From Pacificimonas pallii (GTDB lineage: Bacteria; Pseudomonadota; Alphaproteobacteria; Sphingomonadales; Sphingomonadaceae): a stretch of DNA of 64,000 nucleotides. The position numbers and the translations under genes were made by a program. A model generated the notes under the pieces. The model worked only from the letters and a program-made list of their open reading frames with translations. It was not told where the DNA came from and did no database searches. This document shows positions 45,678 through 55,156 of the stretch, piece after piece (position 1 is the first letter of the stretch; every line of letters starts with the position of its first letter). The stretch is taken from assembly GCF_019204005.1 (NCBI RefSeq), contig NZ_JAGSPA010000003.1, positions 372,001 through 436,000 of the forward strand, given 5' to 3'.

Positions 45678-46157
45678 GTGAAGGGCCATGCCGATGTTAT
45701 TGCGTGTCTGAATGAATCACTGAAGAACGAACTGACGGCGGTCAATCAATATTGGCTGCACTATCGCCTGCTCCACGACTGGGGAGTGGTGAAGCTTGCC
45801 GAATATGAACGCGCGGAATCGATCGACGAGATGAAGCACGCGGACAAATTGGCCGAGCGGATCCTGATGATCGGCGGCCTGCCCAATTTCCAGATGCTGG
45901 GACGCCTGCGGATCGGCGAAACGGTGGAGGAAATCCTGAAGGCCGACCTCGCGCTGGAATATGAGGCGCTGGAGCAGCTGAAAAGCGCGATTGATATCAG
46001 CGAGGGCACACATGATTATGTCTCGCGCGATCTGTTCTCGGAAATCCTCGCCAGTGAAGAGGAACATGTCGATCACATCGAAACGCAGCTGGAACAGCTT
46101 CGCCTGATGGGTACCGAAAATTACATTCAGCTACAGTCCGGCGGCGGCGCGAATTAG
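45678..46157 (+). CDS. bfr: Bacterioferritin
   Basis: A 159-residue 24-subunit iron-storage protein with haem at the subunit interface. The ferroxidase-centre residues appear in NELTAVNQYWLHYRLL (Glu, about residue 17), the E-x-x-H pair in SIDEMKHADKL (Glu and His; the Met there is the haem ligand), ALEYEALEQL, and SEEEHVDHIETQ. The start is GTG. It is probably in one transcript with bfd and under the same iron-regulated promoter. Confidence 0.95.
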   Translation: MKGHADVIACLNESLKNELTAVNQYWLHYRLLHDWGVVKLAEYERAESIDEMKHADKLAERILMIGGLPNFQMLGRLRIGETVEEILKADLALEYEALEQLKSAIDISEGTHDYVSRDLFSEILASEEEHVDHIETQLEQLRLMGTENYIQLQSGGGAN

Positions 46158-46178
46158 GATCATCGCGGCCCGCCTCGC

Positions 46179-46574
46179 CTAGCGTGCGGCCCGGCCGAAG
46201 ACCGCCTTCTGACAGGGCTGCTGCAACGGGTTGGTTTCCCGCTGGAATATCGTCGTGACATCACGGAACTGCGCTCTCAGCTGTGCAACCTTGGTGAGCA
46301 GGTCATCGGGCCGTTCCTGCGTTTCCACCAGATGGCGCGCGCATTGTTCGATATCGTCGCACAGATCGCCCAGATTATAGGCACCCAGCTGCCGCGCCTC
46401 GGTCTTGAGCGTGTGCGCGGGCAGCACCATGGCGGCAGCATCGCCGCCGCGCTGACCTTCCTCGATCGCCGAAACAGCCTTTGCGCCATCTTCGAGGAAA
46501 TATTTGATCGTGTTGATGAATCTCGCTCCCATCAGGGAGCGTATATTCTCAAAGGTCCGCATATCCACGCTCAT
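46179..46574 (-). CDS. Hpt-domain phosphotransfer protein
   Basis: A 131-residue single-domain histidine phosphotransfer protein. The phospho-accepting His is in LPAHTLKTEARQLGAYNLGDLC (about residue 53), the standard Hpt helix. No kinase or regulator is adjacent, so it is an orphan that relays phosphate between unknown partners. It converges with bfr (21-nt gap) and is divergent from the VOC gene. Confidence 0.85.
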   Translation of the reverse strand: MSVDMRTFENIRSLMGARFINTIKYFLEDGAKAVSAIEEGQRGGDAAAMVLPAHTLKTEARQLGAYNLGDLCDDIEQCARHLVETQERPDDLLTKVAQLRAQFRDVTTIFQRETNPLQQPCQKAVFGRAAR

Positions 46575-46666
46575 GATATGAATTTAACCCCGTATGATGA
46601 TCAGCCGTTTGCCAAGTGATCGCACATCGGGGTAAAAAACTCCTTTCTATCGGGGGGAGAAAATAA

Positions 46667-47041
46667 ATGGCCAAAATCACTGGAATTGGCGGTGTTTTCG
46701 TCAAATCTCAAAACAGGGTCGCCCGAGAGGCGTGGTACGCGGCACATCTTGGTCTCAAGGGCGAATATGGCGCCAATCTGAAATATCGCGACGACAGCGA
46801 AGAGGCCTTCGCTGTGATATCCACTTTCGCTGGCGACACCGATTATATGGAGCCGTCCACCGTGCCCGTCATGATCAATTTCCGTGTCGATGACCTGGAT
46901 GCGTTTCAGAAGAAGCTGGAGGCAGAAGGGGTGGAAATTCTTGGCCGACAGGACGAATCCTACGGCAAATTCGCCTGGATCATGGACCCGGACGGCATAA
47001 AAATCGAACTGTGGGAGCAAATCGGTCCCGCTCCCGACTGA
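46667..47041 (+). CDS. VOC-fold (glyoxalase/bleomycin-resistance) protein
   Basis: A 124-residue vicinal-oxygen-chelate protein with the paired beta-alpha-beta modules (GIGGVFVKSQ at the start; PVMINFRVDDLDAFQKKLEA about residue 68; FAWIMDPDGIKIELWEQ at the end). The metal-site Glu in IELWE is present. Many such proteins are of unknown substrate, so no reaction is assigned. A very strong SD (GGGGGGAG) precedes ATG. Confidence 0.85.
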   Translation: MAKITGIGGVFVKSQNRVAREAWYAAHLGLKGEYGANLKYRDDSEEAFAVISTFAGDTDYMEPSTVPVMINFRVDDLDAFQKKLEAEGVEILGRQDESYGKFAWIMDPDGIKIELWEQIGPAPD

Positions 47042-47064
47042 CCAAGGCGCCCGGGCGGCTTTGC

Positions 47065-47301
47065 TCAGGCCGTCACGATGCGCCAATGGCCGTCACCCAG
47101 GCGTTTGCATACCCAGCCACGTTCGGCGCAGAAGACCGGCACATCCCGTTCGGCGGCGGGATCGTCGGCGGTCACGTCGAGCACGCTTCCCAGCGGCAGC
47201 GAAATCGCCGCCTTTCGCAGCCGCAATACGGGCAGCGGACAGCGCAGACCGCGCGCATCTACCGCAGTGGCGGCATCGTTTTTGACAGGCTTCGCAGGCA
47301 T
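47065..47301 (-). CDS. TusA/SirA-like sulfurtransferase
   Basis: A 78-residue protein of the TusA family, small sulfur carriers used in tRNA thiolation, molybdenum cofactor or other sulfur relays. The family motif DARGLRCPLPVLRLRKA (about residue 15) contains the sulfur-accepting Cys followed by CP. The C-terminal half has the expected DDPAAERDVPVFC and HWRIV. A second Cys pair (FCAERGWVC) is present. It lies on the opposite strand between the VOC and SDR genes. Confidence 0.87.
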   Translation of the reverse strand: MPAKPVKNDAATAVDARGLRCPLPVLRLRKAAISLPLGSVLDVTADDPAAERDVPVFCAERGWVCKRLGDGHWRIVTA

Positions 47302-47352
47302 TCCTGTACGCTACCACGATCCGCAGCATTTTTCGACAAGGGAGTTATGGTG

Positions 47353-48258
47353 ATGACGGTTTTCCGCGACGACGCAATGAAGGGCGAACGCATTCTGGTA
47401 ACGGGCGGCGGCACCGGTCTTGGCCGCAGTATGGCGGAGGCTTTCATGCGGCTGGGCGCGGACGTCATCATCTGGGGCCGCCGCGGCGGCGTGCTGGAAG
47501 AGGCGGCCGCCGAAATGCGCGAGGCGAGCGGCAGCACCTGTACCGCCATGAGCGTCGACATTCGCAATGCCGGTGCCATTGACGAAGCGATGCAGGACAT
47601 TTTCGACCGCGGTACGCTCACCGGGCTCGTCAACAATGCGGCCGGCAACTTCGTCTCGCCGACGGAACGCCTGTCGCCCAATGCGTTCAATGCCATCGCG
47701 TCCATCGTCGCGCACGGCACGTTCAACACGACGGTCGCGGCGGGCAGACGCTGGATCGAGGGCGGTCACAAAGGCTCCATCCTGTCCATCGTCACCACAT
47801 GGGTCTGGAGCGGCGGCCCGTTCACGGTGCCCTCGGCCATGTCGAAGGCAGGCGTCGCCGCCATGACCAAGTCGCTCGCCGTTGAATGGGGGCCGAAGGG
47901 GATCCGCGCCAATGCCATCGCGCCCGGCCCCTTCCCCACAAAAGGCGCATGGGACCGGCTGATGCCCGAACCCCTGATGAGAAAAATCGGTGCGGAGGGC
48001 GAGAACAGGGACGGCACGGCCGGTATTCCAATGGGCCGCGTCGGTGATCATGCGGAACTGACGAACCTTGCCAGTTTCATGATGATGCCCGGCTGCGAAT
48101 ATCTGACGGGCGAGGTTATCGCGCTCGACGGGGGACAATGGCTGAACACCGCGGGAACCTTCTCCAATCTCTCGGCTCTGGACGATGCCGACTGGGACAT
48201 GATCTCCGCCGGTATCAAGGCCACCAATGCAGAAGACAGAAAGGCCCGCACAACCTGA
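47353..48258 (+). CDS. SDR oxidoreductase, 2,4-dienoyl-CoA reductase-like
   Basis: A 301-residue short-chain dehydrogenase/reductase. The cofactor motif is LVTGGGTGLGRS (about residue 17) and NNAAGNF follows (about residue 97). At the expected YxxxK site the sequence is SAMSKAGVAAMTKSLAVEWGP, with Lys but without Tyr, as in bacterial 2,4-dienoyl-CoA reductases. These enzymes reduce dienoyl-CoA in beta-oxidation of unsaturated acids. Three in-frame starts (47347, 47350, 47353) exist; I chose the ATG at 47353 for its 8-nt spacing from an AGGGAG site. Confidence 0.85.
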   Translation: MTVFRDDAMKGERILVTGGGTGLGRSMAEAFMRLGADVIIWGRRGGVLEEAAAEMREASGSTCTAMSVDIRNAGAIDEAMQDIFDRGTLTGLVNNAAGNFVSPTERLSPNAFNAIASIVAHGTFNTTVAAGRRWIEGGHKGSILSIVTTWVWSGGPFTVPSAMSKAGVAAMTKSLAVEWGPKGIRANAIAPGPFPTKGAWDRLMPEPLMRKIGAEGENRDGTAGIPMGRVGDHAELTNLASFMMMPGCEYLTGEVIALDGGQWLNTAGTFSNLSALDDADWDMISAGIKATNAEDRKARTT

Positions 48259-48333
48259 TCATACGGTCCGCGCGCCGCCCCGCTGCGGCAAGACATGACT
48301 TGTTCCTGACGCGTGCGGGTCTAGAGACGCGAA

Positions 48334-49611
48334 ATGGCCGCGATACCGCACCCTTCCGATCCGTCCGCGCAGAAGGGCATGCGCGGATCACTGGCGTTCG
48401 TCTTCGCCGTGGTGCTGATCGACATGATCGGCTTTGGCATCATCATGCCGGTGCTACCGTCGCTGCTGACGGAGCTGACCGGGGATTCCAATGCGGCCGC
48501 GGCCATGGACGCCGGCTGGCTCGCCTTCGTTTACGCGGCGATGCAGTTCGTCTTTGGCCCGATTGTCGGCAATCTCAGCGACCGGTACGGCAGGCGTCCC
48601 GTGCTCCTCGCCACATTGCTCGCCTATTCCGTCAACTATGCCCTGATGGGATTGGCCCCGACGCTGCTGTGGCTCTTTATTGGCCGTATCATCGCCGGCA
48701 TTACGGGCGCGAGTTTCAGCGCGGCCTATGCCTATGTCGCCGACATCACGCCGCCCGAAAAGCGCGCCGAGAATTTCGGGCTGATCGGGCTGGCATTCGG
48801 TCTTGGCTTCATCGTCGGCCCTGCCCTTGGCGGCGTGCTTGGTGATTACAGCCTTCGCCTGCCCTTTTATGCGGCCGGCGCGCTCGCGCTTGTCAACTTC
48901 GTCTTCGGCTATTTCTGTCTTCGGGAAAGCCTGCCCCGCGACAGGCGCCGCCCCTTCTCGCTCATCCGTTCGAATGCCGTTTCCGCGCTGAAGGAACTGA
49001 ACGGACAGGACCGGGTCATCATCTGGTACGCCGCCGCGCTGCTGTTCTGGATGACGGCGCATATGGTCTATCCGATCATCTGGGCATTTTATGGCATTGA
49101 GGCGTTCGGCTGGTCAAAATCGATGATCGGCCTCTCCCTTGCAGGTGTCGGGCTCTCCAGCGCCATCGTACAGGGCGGTCTGATCCGCCTTATCGTGCCC
49201 CGCATCGGAGAGCGAAGATCGATCATTCTGGGCGTCACCTGCATGTTCACGGGCTGCATGATATATCTGCTGGCCGGAAATGAGATCTGGGTACCTGTCG
49301 CCATTGCCGTCGGCAGCCTGCAGGGCCTTGTCCAACCATCGATCAACGCGTTGATGAGCCGCGCGGTAAGCGAGCGCAGCCAGGGCGAGCTGCAGGGCGC
49401 GGTCGCCAGCATTTCCAGCCTGTCGTCGATGTTCAGCCCCTTGATGTTCACCGCCGTGTTCTTCTTTTTCACGAACGAGGCTGCGGTAATCTACGCGCCC
49501 GGCGCCGTCTTTGGCCTTGCCGCTATGATCGCCATCGTCTCCTTGGCCGTCTTTTTGCATGGCAATGGCCTGCACGGCATGGCCCGCACGCCCGGTCCTC
49601 TGAAACCCTGA
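48334..49611 (+). CDS. MFS transporter, TCR/Tet-type
   Basis: A 425-residue major facilitator transporter with 12 predicted helices. The MFS motif is GNLSDRYGRRPVLL (about residue 81) between helices 2 and 3, and the N-half resembles the tetracycline-resistance/TetA drug-proton antiporters (IDMIGFGIIMPVLPSLL). The substrate cannot be set; many relatives are drug or metabolite exporters. It is convergent with the dehydrogenase gene (4-nt gap between stops). Confidence 0.9.
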   Translation: MAAIPHPSDPSAQKGMRGSLAFVFAVVLIDMIGFGIIMPVLPSLLTELTGDSNAAAAMDAGWLAFVYAAMQFVFGPIVGNLSDRYGRRPVLLATLLAYSVNYALMGLAPTLLWLFIGRIIAGITGASFSAAYAYVADITPPEKRAENFGLIGLAFGLGFIVGPALGGVLGDYSLRLPFYAAGALALVNFVFGYFCLRESLPRDRRRPFSLIRSNAVSALKELNGQDRVIIWYAAALLFWMTAHMVYPIIWAFYGIEAFGWSKSMIGLSLAGVGLSSAIVQGGLIRLIVPRIGERRSIILGVTCMFTGCMIYLLAGNEIWVPVAIAVGSLQGLVQPSINALMSRAVSERSQGELQGAVASISSLSSMFSPLMFTAVFFFFTNEAAVIYAPGAVFGLAAMIAIVSLAVFLHGNGLHGMARTPGPLKP

Positions 49612-49615
49612 CGGG

Positions 49616-51034
49616 TCAGACGAACATTTTCCCGGGGTTCATGATGCCCATGGGATCGAGCGCGGCTTTCACCGCCTTCATCGCGGCCAGCTTTCCGGGG
49701 TCGCCCAGCTGCGCCAGTTCGCCCGCCTTCAATGATCCGATACCATGTTCGGCGCTGATGGAGCCGCGATGGTCCGCGACCATGCGGTAGACAAGGGCGG
49801 CGACATCGTCCCGCAGCAGCATCAGCCGCTCGCGTGGCAGCCGCGCATCGCTTCTGACGTTGAAGTGGACATTGCCATCGCCAAGGTGGCCGAAGGCAAA
49901 GACCTGCGCACCTTCCCAGCGATCCTCTATCGCCGCCGCCGCCGCCGCCATGAAGCGCGGCATGTCCGCGACGGGAATGGAAATATCATGTTTCAGCGCT
50001 TTGCCGTCGGCCTTCTCGGCCTCCGCGATGGTTTCCCGCAATTGCCACAACTCGCCGCGCTCGCGCTCCGACCGCGCAATGACGGCATCCAGAATGCGGT
50101 TCGCCGCAAGTTCCGCCGCCAGCGCGGCTTCCAGGGCGTCATGCAGCGCGTCGCCCGCCACGCTGCTGGTGACTTCCATCAGGACATACCATGGATAGGC
50201 ATCTTCCAGCGGATCGCGCGTGCCCGGTACGTGCTGCGTCACCAGCTCGACGGCGATGCGCGGCATCAGCTCGAAACTATCCAGCCGGTCGCCCGTCGCG
50301 GGCTTCAGCCGCGTCATCAGGCCAAGCGCCGCCGCCGGGTCGGTCAGGCCCACAAGCGCGGTCACCACCGTTTTAGGCGCGGGAAGCAGACGCAGGCTCG
50401 CCGCCGTCACGAAACCTAATGTCCCCTCCGCCCCGATCAGCAACTGCTTGATGTCATAGCCGCTATTGTCCTTTCTGAGCGGCGACAGCTGGTCCAGCAC
50501 CTCGCCACTGGGAAGCACCGCCTCCAGTCCCAATATCTGTGCCCGCATCGTGCCATAACGCAGTACCTGAGTACCGCCGGCATTGGTGGAAACCAGCCCG
50601 CCGATCGTGGCGCTGCCCTTCGCCCCCAGGGACAGCGGAAACATCCGGTCCGCCGCAGCGGCAGCCTCATGCACATGCTGCAGGATGACGCCGGCTTCCG
50701 CGATGATGCAGTCACTCGCCGGATCGACGGACCGGATGCGGTTCATCCTCGTCATGGAAACCAGGATCGCGTTGCCGTCCGTTTCCGGCACGCTGCCACC
50801 AACCAGGCCGGTATTGCCGCCCTGCGGCACCAGGGCTGTTCCCGTCTGCGCGGCCAGCCGCACGATGCGCGCCAGGCTTTCCGTACTGCCCGGCTGCAGC
50901 ACCATCCGCGCATGACCGGTTTTATTGCCCCGCCAGTCGGTCAGGTACGCCGCCATCTCTTCCGGCACGGTGATAACGCGTCCACCCTCGCAAACGCAGT
51001 GCTGAAAGTCTTCCATGATGTCTGACAGATTCAT
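49616..51034 (-). CDS. FAD-linked D-2-hydroxyacid (D-2-hydroxyglutarate) dehydrogenase
   Basis: A 472-residue VAO-type flavoenzyme of the D-lactate/D-2-hydroxyglutarate dehydrogenase group. The FAD-binding PP-loop reads ALVPQGGNTGLVGGS (about residue 87), with PLSLGAKGSATIGGLVSTNAGG downstream in pieces. The metal-binding C-domain has FAFGHLGDGNVHFNV (about residue 372) and EHGIGSLKA (about residue 430). It oxidises a D-2-hydroxyacid and donates electrons to the respiratory chain. Divergent from the TonB-dependent receptor. Confidence 0.9.
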   Translation of the reverse strand: MNLSDIMEDFQHCVCEGGRVITVPEEMAAYLTDWRGNKTGHARMVLQPGSTESLARIVRLAAQTGTALVPQGGNTGLVGGSVPETDGNAILVSMTRMNRIRSVDPASDCIIAEAGVILQHVHEAAAAADRMFPLSLGAKGSATIGGLVSTNAGGTQVLRYGTMRAQILGLEAVLPSGEVLDQLSPLRKDNSGYDIKQLLIGAEGTLGFVTAASLRLLPAPKTVVTALVGLTDPAAALGLMTRLKPATGDRLDSFELMPRIAVELVTQHVPGTRDPLEDAYPWYVLMEVTSSVAGDALHDALEAALAAELAANRILDAVIARSERERGELWQLRETIAEAEKADGKALKHDISIPVADMPRFMAAAAAAIEDRWEGAQVFAFGHLGDGNVHFNVRSDARLPRERLMLLRDDVAALVYRMVADHRGSISAEHGIGSLKAGELAQLGDPGKLAAMKAVKAALDPMGIMNPGKMFV

Positions 51035-51058
51035 GCGTCTAATCCCGACTCTTCAATG

Positions 51059-51107
51059 TTTTGTTGCACAAAAGGCACGCTGAGGAAAAGAAACCTCAGA
51101 ATTGAGG
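51059..51107. promoter_or_regulatory. Three inverted repeats in the receptor/dehydrogenase intergenic region
   Basis: The 224-nt divergent gap contains TTTTGT-TGC-ACAAAA (51059-51073), a perfect 6-bp-arm palindrome. It is followed by CTGAGG (51080-51085) facing CCTCAG (51094-51099) and a further TGAGG (51103-51107), so TGAGG half-sites alternate in orientation. Such clusters are typical of operators. Which gene they control and by which factor is unknown. Confidence 0.4.
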
Positions 51108-51258
51108 CAGTGTCATCGCAAGGACGCTGGACAAGTCACCTCCCGCACGCTCTTATTCGCGGTTAAGCGAGGCACCAAATGCACTCGCGCAAAAATGCAT
51201 AACGCTTCCGCCAGAGAAGCGATGCAGCAAACATAGTCCTTTTGGGGAGGATCGCATC

Positions 51259-54249
51259 ATGCAGATGAATTCCGGCGCGCGGCGCGCATTCACGACAAGT
51301 GTATCCGTTTTCGCCATGCTGGCGGCAGGCTCCGCTCTCGCACAGGAAAACGCCCAGGCTGCGGAAGCTGTGGATGACCGCGGCGGCATTGACGAGATCG
51401 TCGTGACGGCCCAGCGGCGCGCCCAGAGCCTGCAGGACGTCCCGATCGCGGTCAGCGCTTTCAGCAATGAGGCCCTGGCGGACCAGCAGATCGAGAATAC
51501 GCTTGATCTGCAACAGGCCCTTCCCAATACCACGTTCACCAAAAGCAATTTCACCGGGTCTTCAATAACGATCCGCGGCATCGGCTCGCCTGCGGTGGCC
51601 ACATCGGGCGATTCCGGCATCGGTGTCCACTATAATGACATGCCACTCGTCGCCAGCCGCCTGTTCGAGAATGAGTTTTTCGATCTGGAACGCCTGGAAG
51701 TCCTGCGCGGGCCGCAGGGCACCCTGTTTGGCCGCAATGCCACGGGCGGCGTCATCAATCTGATCACCGCGACGCCGAAAAAGGAATTCCAGGCGGCCGG
51801 CGAATTCGAATATGGCAATTTCAACAGCATCGTTGGACGCGGGATGGTCAACGCTCCCCTTGCCGATTTTGCCGCGGTGCGCCTCGCAGGCATTTACGTG
51901 AACCGCGATGGCTATACGGAGAATGTCGCGACGGGAAACGACATTGATGGCCGTGACAGTTTCGCGCTCCGCGGATCGCTACTCATTGAACCCACGATAG
52001 ACACGACATTCACGGTCACCGCCGAGTATTTCGAGGAGGATTCAGACCGGTCCCGTATTCAAAAGCAGCTTTGCGCGACCGACCCCACAGGCATATTGGG
52101 CTGCCGGCCCGATCGCCTGGGCTTTGGGTCGATCAACAGCAATGCGACGCTGGCGACTATCCTCTCCAGCTCGCAATTCTTGTCCATCGCGGCGTCCCCG
52201 GCACTGGCCCCATTTGCGCTTTACGACGTTTATGGGCCCAGCGCGTTTTCCAATGCGAACAACCCGACGGACCCGCGCAAGGTCGCGATTGATTTCGAAC
52301 CGACATATAAGGCGGACCAGCTCATCATACAGGCGGAGCTGGAACATGATTTTGGCGGTGTGGTCGCCACGCTTAATGGCGGTTATTCCAAGACAAGCGT
52401 CCGATCCAGGACCGACTATAATCTGTCGATCACCGACTCCGTTCAGCCGCAGATTGCAAGACTGACGGCGATCGCGGGCGGTGCGTTTGGCCCCGACGCG
52501 GCCGCGATTGCGGGCGGCATTCTGGCAACGCCTCTCTTCCAGAACGGTCAGATCTGCGTTTCCGATGCAACGCGGGAGCAGGTCGGGATCGCCAATGGTG
52601 TCGTCAATCGCTGCGCCGACAACACCTCGGAATTCGACGAGTCCGGCATCCGCAACGAACAATGGTCGGTGGAAGCGCGTCTGGCGTCCGATTTCGACGG
52701 GCCGTTCAACTTCCTGATTGGCGGTCTCTACCTTCAGGGCGAGGCGACCGAATCCGACTATTTCGTCAATGCCAGCGGACTTGATTACGCGTCGGTCCTG
52801 CTCGGCGGGCCTGCGTCGAATTTCGCCGCCATTGTCGGCCCTCCCATGTTCAACAACCTTACCGATCTGGTGGAGCTCGATACGTACGGGATCTTTGGCG
52901 AAGTCTATTTCGAGGTCAACGACCAGCTGAAGATCACCGGCGGCCTGCGTTACTCGAATGACAAGAAGTTCGTTCGGGATCGCACCTTCCTTTTGAACTT
53001 CCCGATTCCGTTCGGCACGGAGGACGCCCGGGTGTTGGCGGCGGACGGCCGTTATGACGCCGATCCGAGTGTCGCCGGGGCGCAGGCGTTTCGCGAGCAG
53101 ACCTTCGATGACGACGCCATCACGGGCCGTCTGGTTATCGACTACACGCCAGACGTCGCGTTTAGTGACGACACGCTCATCTACGCAAGCTACACGCGCG
53201 GCTACAAGCCGGGTGGCATTAATCCCGCCTTTGATCCCACGGTTCTTTCAGCGCCCGTGTCGTTCGCAAGCGAAAAGATCAACGCCTACGAAATCGGCAT
53301 GAAAAATTCTTTCGGTGGCGGCACGGCGCAGGTCAACCTGACAGGCTTCTACTACGATTATAAGGGACTACAGGTCAGCCGCATCCTCAATCGCACCTCG
53401 TTCAACGATAATACGGACGCGCAGGTATATGGCCTTGAGCTGGAATCCATCCTTGCGCCGACAGAGGGCCTGACGATCAATGCGTCGCTCAGCTATCAGA
53501 AGACCAAGATCAAAGACCTGGCGATCTTCGACTCGCGCGATCCCTCAGCTGGCCGTTCAGACGCTGTCCTCATCAAGGATATCACGAATGCATCGAACTG
53601 CGTTCTCGCTTCGGCAACACCGGGCGCGGTGTCACAGGAAGCGCTTGTCGGCATCGTCAATGCGTTCAACCAGAATTTCGATTTTGACGGCCCTGGCCCC
53701 AATCCGTCCGTACTGCGAAGCGCGGTTCCCGTGCCGGGCACGAACACATTCGGCGCCTTTTCACTATGCGGAGCGCTTGCCGGGGCCATTGCATCGGGCG
53801 CGTTCGACGCATTTGGCGGACAGGGCATCCTGCTGGAGTTCCAGCCGAACGGCACGCCTATCCTGCCCGGCGGTATCCCGGTCGATCTCAGCGGAAACGA
53901 ACTGGCGAATTCACCGAACTGGAAATTCTCGGTCGGTGCGCAATATGAAATCCTGACGGATGGCGGCTGGACCATCACACCGCGCGTGGATGTCAATTTC
54001 ACCGGCAATTCATTCTCATCGAACTTCAATCAGGCGACGGACCGGCTGGAAGGGTATGAGATCGTAAATGCCCAGCTGACACTCCGTTCCCCCGATGAGC
54101 GTTTCTACGTCCGCGGTTTCATCCAGAATGCGTTCGATACGCTTGGCGTCACCGGCCGGTACCGCACGGATCAGAGCTCGGGTCTGTTCACCAACGAATT
54201 CTACACCGAACCGCGCCGTTACGGTGCGGCTGTCGGCTTCAAGTTCTAG
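51259..54249 (+). CDS. TonB-dependent outer-membrane receptor
   Basis: A 996-residue outer-membrane receptor using TonB-ExbBD energy to import a ligand. The signal peptide covers residues about 1-29 (ending SALAQ), the TonB box is DEIVVTAQRRAQ (about residue 47), the plug domain runs to about residue 170 (including LRGPQGTLFGRNATGGVI), and the 22-strand barrel follows to the C-terminal FYTEPRRYGAAVGFKF. This large group in Sphingomonadales imports varied ligands, so the substrate is unknown. SD GGGGAGG precedes ATG by 8 nt. No Fur-like box is seen upstream. Confidence 0.93.
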   Translation: MQMNSGARRAFTTSVSVFAMLAAGSALAQENAQAAEAVDDRGGIDEIVVTAQRRAQSLQDVPIAVSAFSNEALADQQIENTLDLQQALPNTTFTKSNFTGSSITIRGIGSPAVATSGDSGIGVHYNDMPLVASRLFENEFFDLERLEVLRGPQGTLFGRNATGGVINLITATPKKEFQAAGEFEYGNFNSIVGRGMVNAPLADFAAVRLAGIYVNRDGYTENVATGNDIDGRDSFALRGSLLIEPTIDTTFTVTAEYFEEDSDRSRIQKQLCATDPTGILGCRPDRLGFGSINSNATLATILSSSQFLSIAASPALAPFALYDVYGPSAFSNANNPTDPRKVAIDFEPTYKADQLIIQAELEHDFGGVVATLNGGYSKTSVRSRTDYNLSITDSVQPQIARLTAIAGGAFGPDAAAIAGGILATPLFQNGQICVSDATREQVGIANGVVNRCADNTSEFDESGIRNEQWSVEARLASDFDGPFNFLIGGLYLQGEATESDYFVNASGLDYASVLLGGPASNFAAIVGPPMFNNLTDLVELDTYGIFGEVYFEVNDQLKITGGLRYSNDKKFVRDRTFLLNFPIPFGTEDARVLAADGRYDADPSVAGAQAFREQTFDDDAITGRLVIDYTPDVAFSDDTLIYASYTRGYKPGGINPAFDPTVLSAPVSFASEKINAYEIGMKNSFGGGTAQVNLTGFYYDYKGLQVSRILNRTSFNDNTDAQVYGLELESILAPTEGLTINASLSYQKTKIKDLAIFDSRDPSAGRSDAVLIKDITNASNCVLASATPGAVSQEALVGIVNAFNQNFDFDGPGPNPSVLRSAVPVPGTNTFGAFSLCGALAGAIASGAFDAFGGQGILLEFQPNGTPILPGGIPVDLSGNELANSPNWKFSVGAQYEILTDGGWTITPRVDVNFTGNSFSSNFNQATDRLEGYEIVNAQLTLRSPDERFYVRGFIQNAFDTLGVTGRYRTDQSSGLFTNEFYTEPRRYGAAVGFKF

Positions 54250-54274
54250 TCTTTGGGTCATATCGAAAGCAGAC

Positions 54275-54306
54275 GGGCGGAGGTTTGGCCTCCGCCCTTT
54301 TCTTTT
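54275..54306 (+). terminator. Rho-independent terminator of the TonB receptor gene
   Basis: A perfect 9-bp stem GGGCGGAGG/CCTCCGCCC with a 5-nt loop TTTGG is followed by a T-rich tail (TTTTCTTTT, 54298-54306). It starts 25 nt after the receptor stop. This is the clearest intrinsic terminator in the window. Confidence 0.9.
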
Positions 54307-54389
54307 GTTCATATCAGGTGCAAGCGCGCCCGCTATACGCTATCCGGGGCACACGCTTGCCATCAGGACGATATGACGGACGTACATTT

Positions 54390-55142
54390 ATGAAGTTATT
54401 TCTCGCTCTCTTCGCGCTCATCATTTCTGGCGGCGCGTCCGCCCAGGACATGGCAGCGATCGCGCCTGCGCCCGCCGCGGCATCTGACGCTGAGAATATT
54501 TTGAATCTCGATCTCTCCACCGGGGGCCGCGTCGTGATCCGCATGCGCCCCGACCTTGCCCCAAACCATGTGGAACGTTTTCGCACCCTGGCCAGGCAGG
54601 GCTTTTATGACGGCGTCATATTCCACCGTGTCATTCCCGGTTTCATGGCGCAAACCGGCGATCCGACAGGGACCGGCACAGGCGGCAGCGAGCTTCCGGA
54701 TCTTGAGGCGGAGTTCACGCGGACGCCGCATTTGCGCGGGACCGTCTCGGCGGCGCGTGCGCAGGATGAGAATTCCGCCAACAGCCAGTTCTTTATCGTG
54801 TTCATGCCCCGCGCACCGCTGGATGAAAATTACACCATATTCGGCCGCGTGATTAGCGGCATGCAATATGTCGACAGCATCGCTGTCGGCGAACCGCCGG
54901 CCAATCCCAGCCGGATCGTTCGCGCGAGCATCGGCAATGACGTCCCCGCCGCCGATGTGGTCGCGGATGCGGACCCGCTTGCCGACCTGAAGTCACAGCT
55001 GCCGCCAGGTGCCGCCGATGTGCCGGAGGCGCAGAATCGTCTTGGCGAAGACGGTGCGGAACAGGTCGCGGAGGAGTTGGCCGGCGAAGAGCCCGCATTT
55101 GATGTGGATACGGATATACTCGTCGACACGCCACAGCGCTAG
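54390..55142 (+). CDS. Exported peptidyl-prolyl cis-trans isomerase (cyclophilin)
   Basis: A 250-residue cyclophilin with an N-terminal signal peptide (residues 1-18, [16 protein letters not shown]). The core carries [21 protein letters not shown] (about residue 72), [19 protein letters not shown] and GRVISGMQ, with the catalytic Arg in FHRV. The C-terminal extension of about 65 residues is acidic and probably disordered. The ATG at 54390 opens the signal peptide. It lies 14 nt before queA; this neighbour is conserved in some sphingomonads. Confidence 0.92.
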   Translation: MKLFLALFALIISGGASAQDMAAIAPAPAAASDAENILNLDLSTGGRVVIRMRPDLAPNHVERFRTLARQGFYDGVIFHRVIPGFMAQTGDPTGTGTGGSELPDLEAEFTRTPHLRGTVSAARAQDENSANSQFFIVFMPRAPLDENYTIFGRVISGMQYVDSIAVGEPPANPSRIVRASIGNDVPAADVVADADPLADLKSQLPPGAADVPEAQNRLGEDGAEQVAEELAGEEPAFDVDTDILVDTPQR

Positions 55143-55156
55143 GAACGGCTCGCCCG

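Noticed and set aside
46158-46178. A terminator between bfr and the Hpt gene
   Set aside because: Only weak GC-rich complementarity is seen in this short gap; there is no convincing stem or T-tract.
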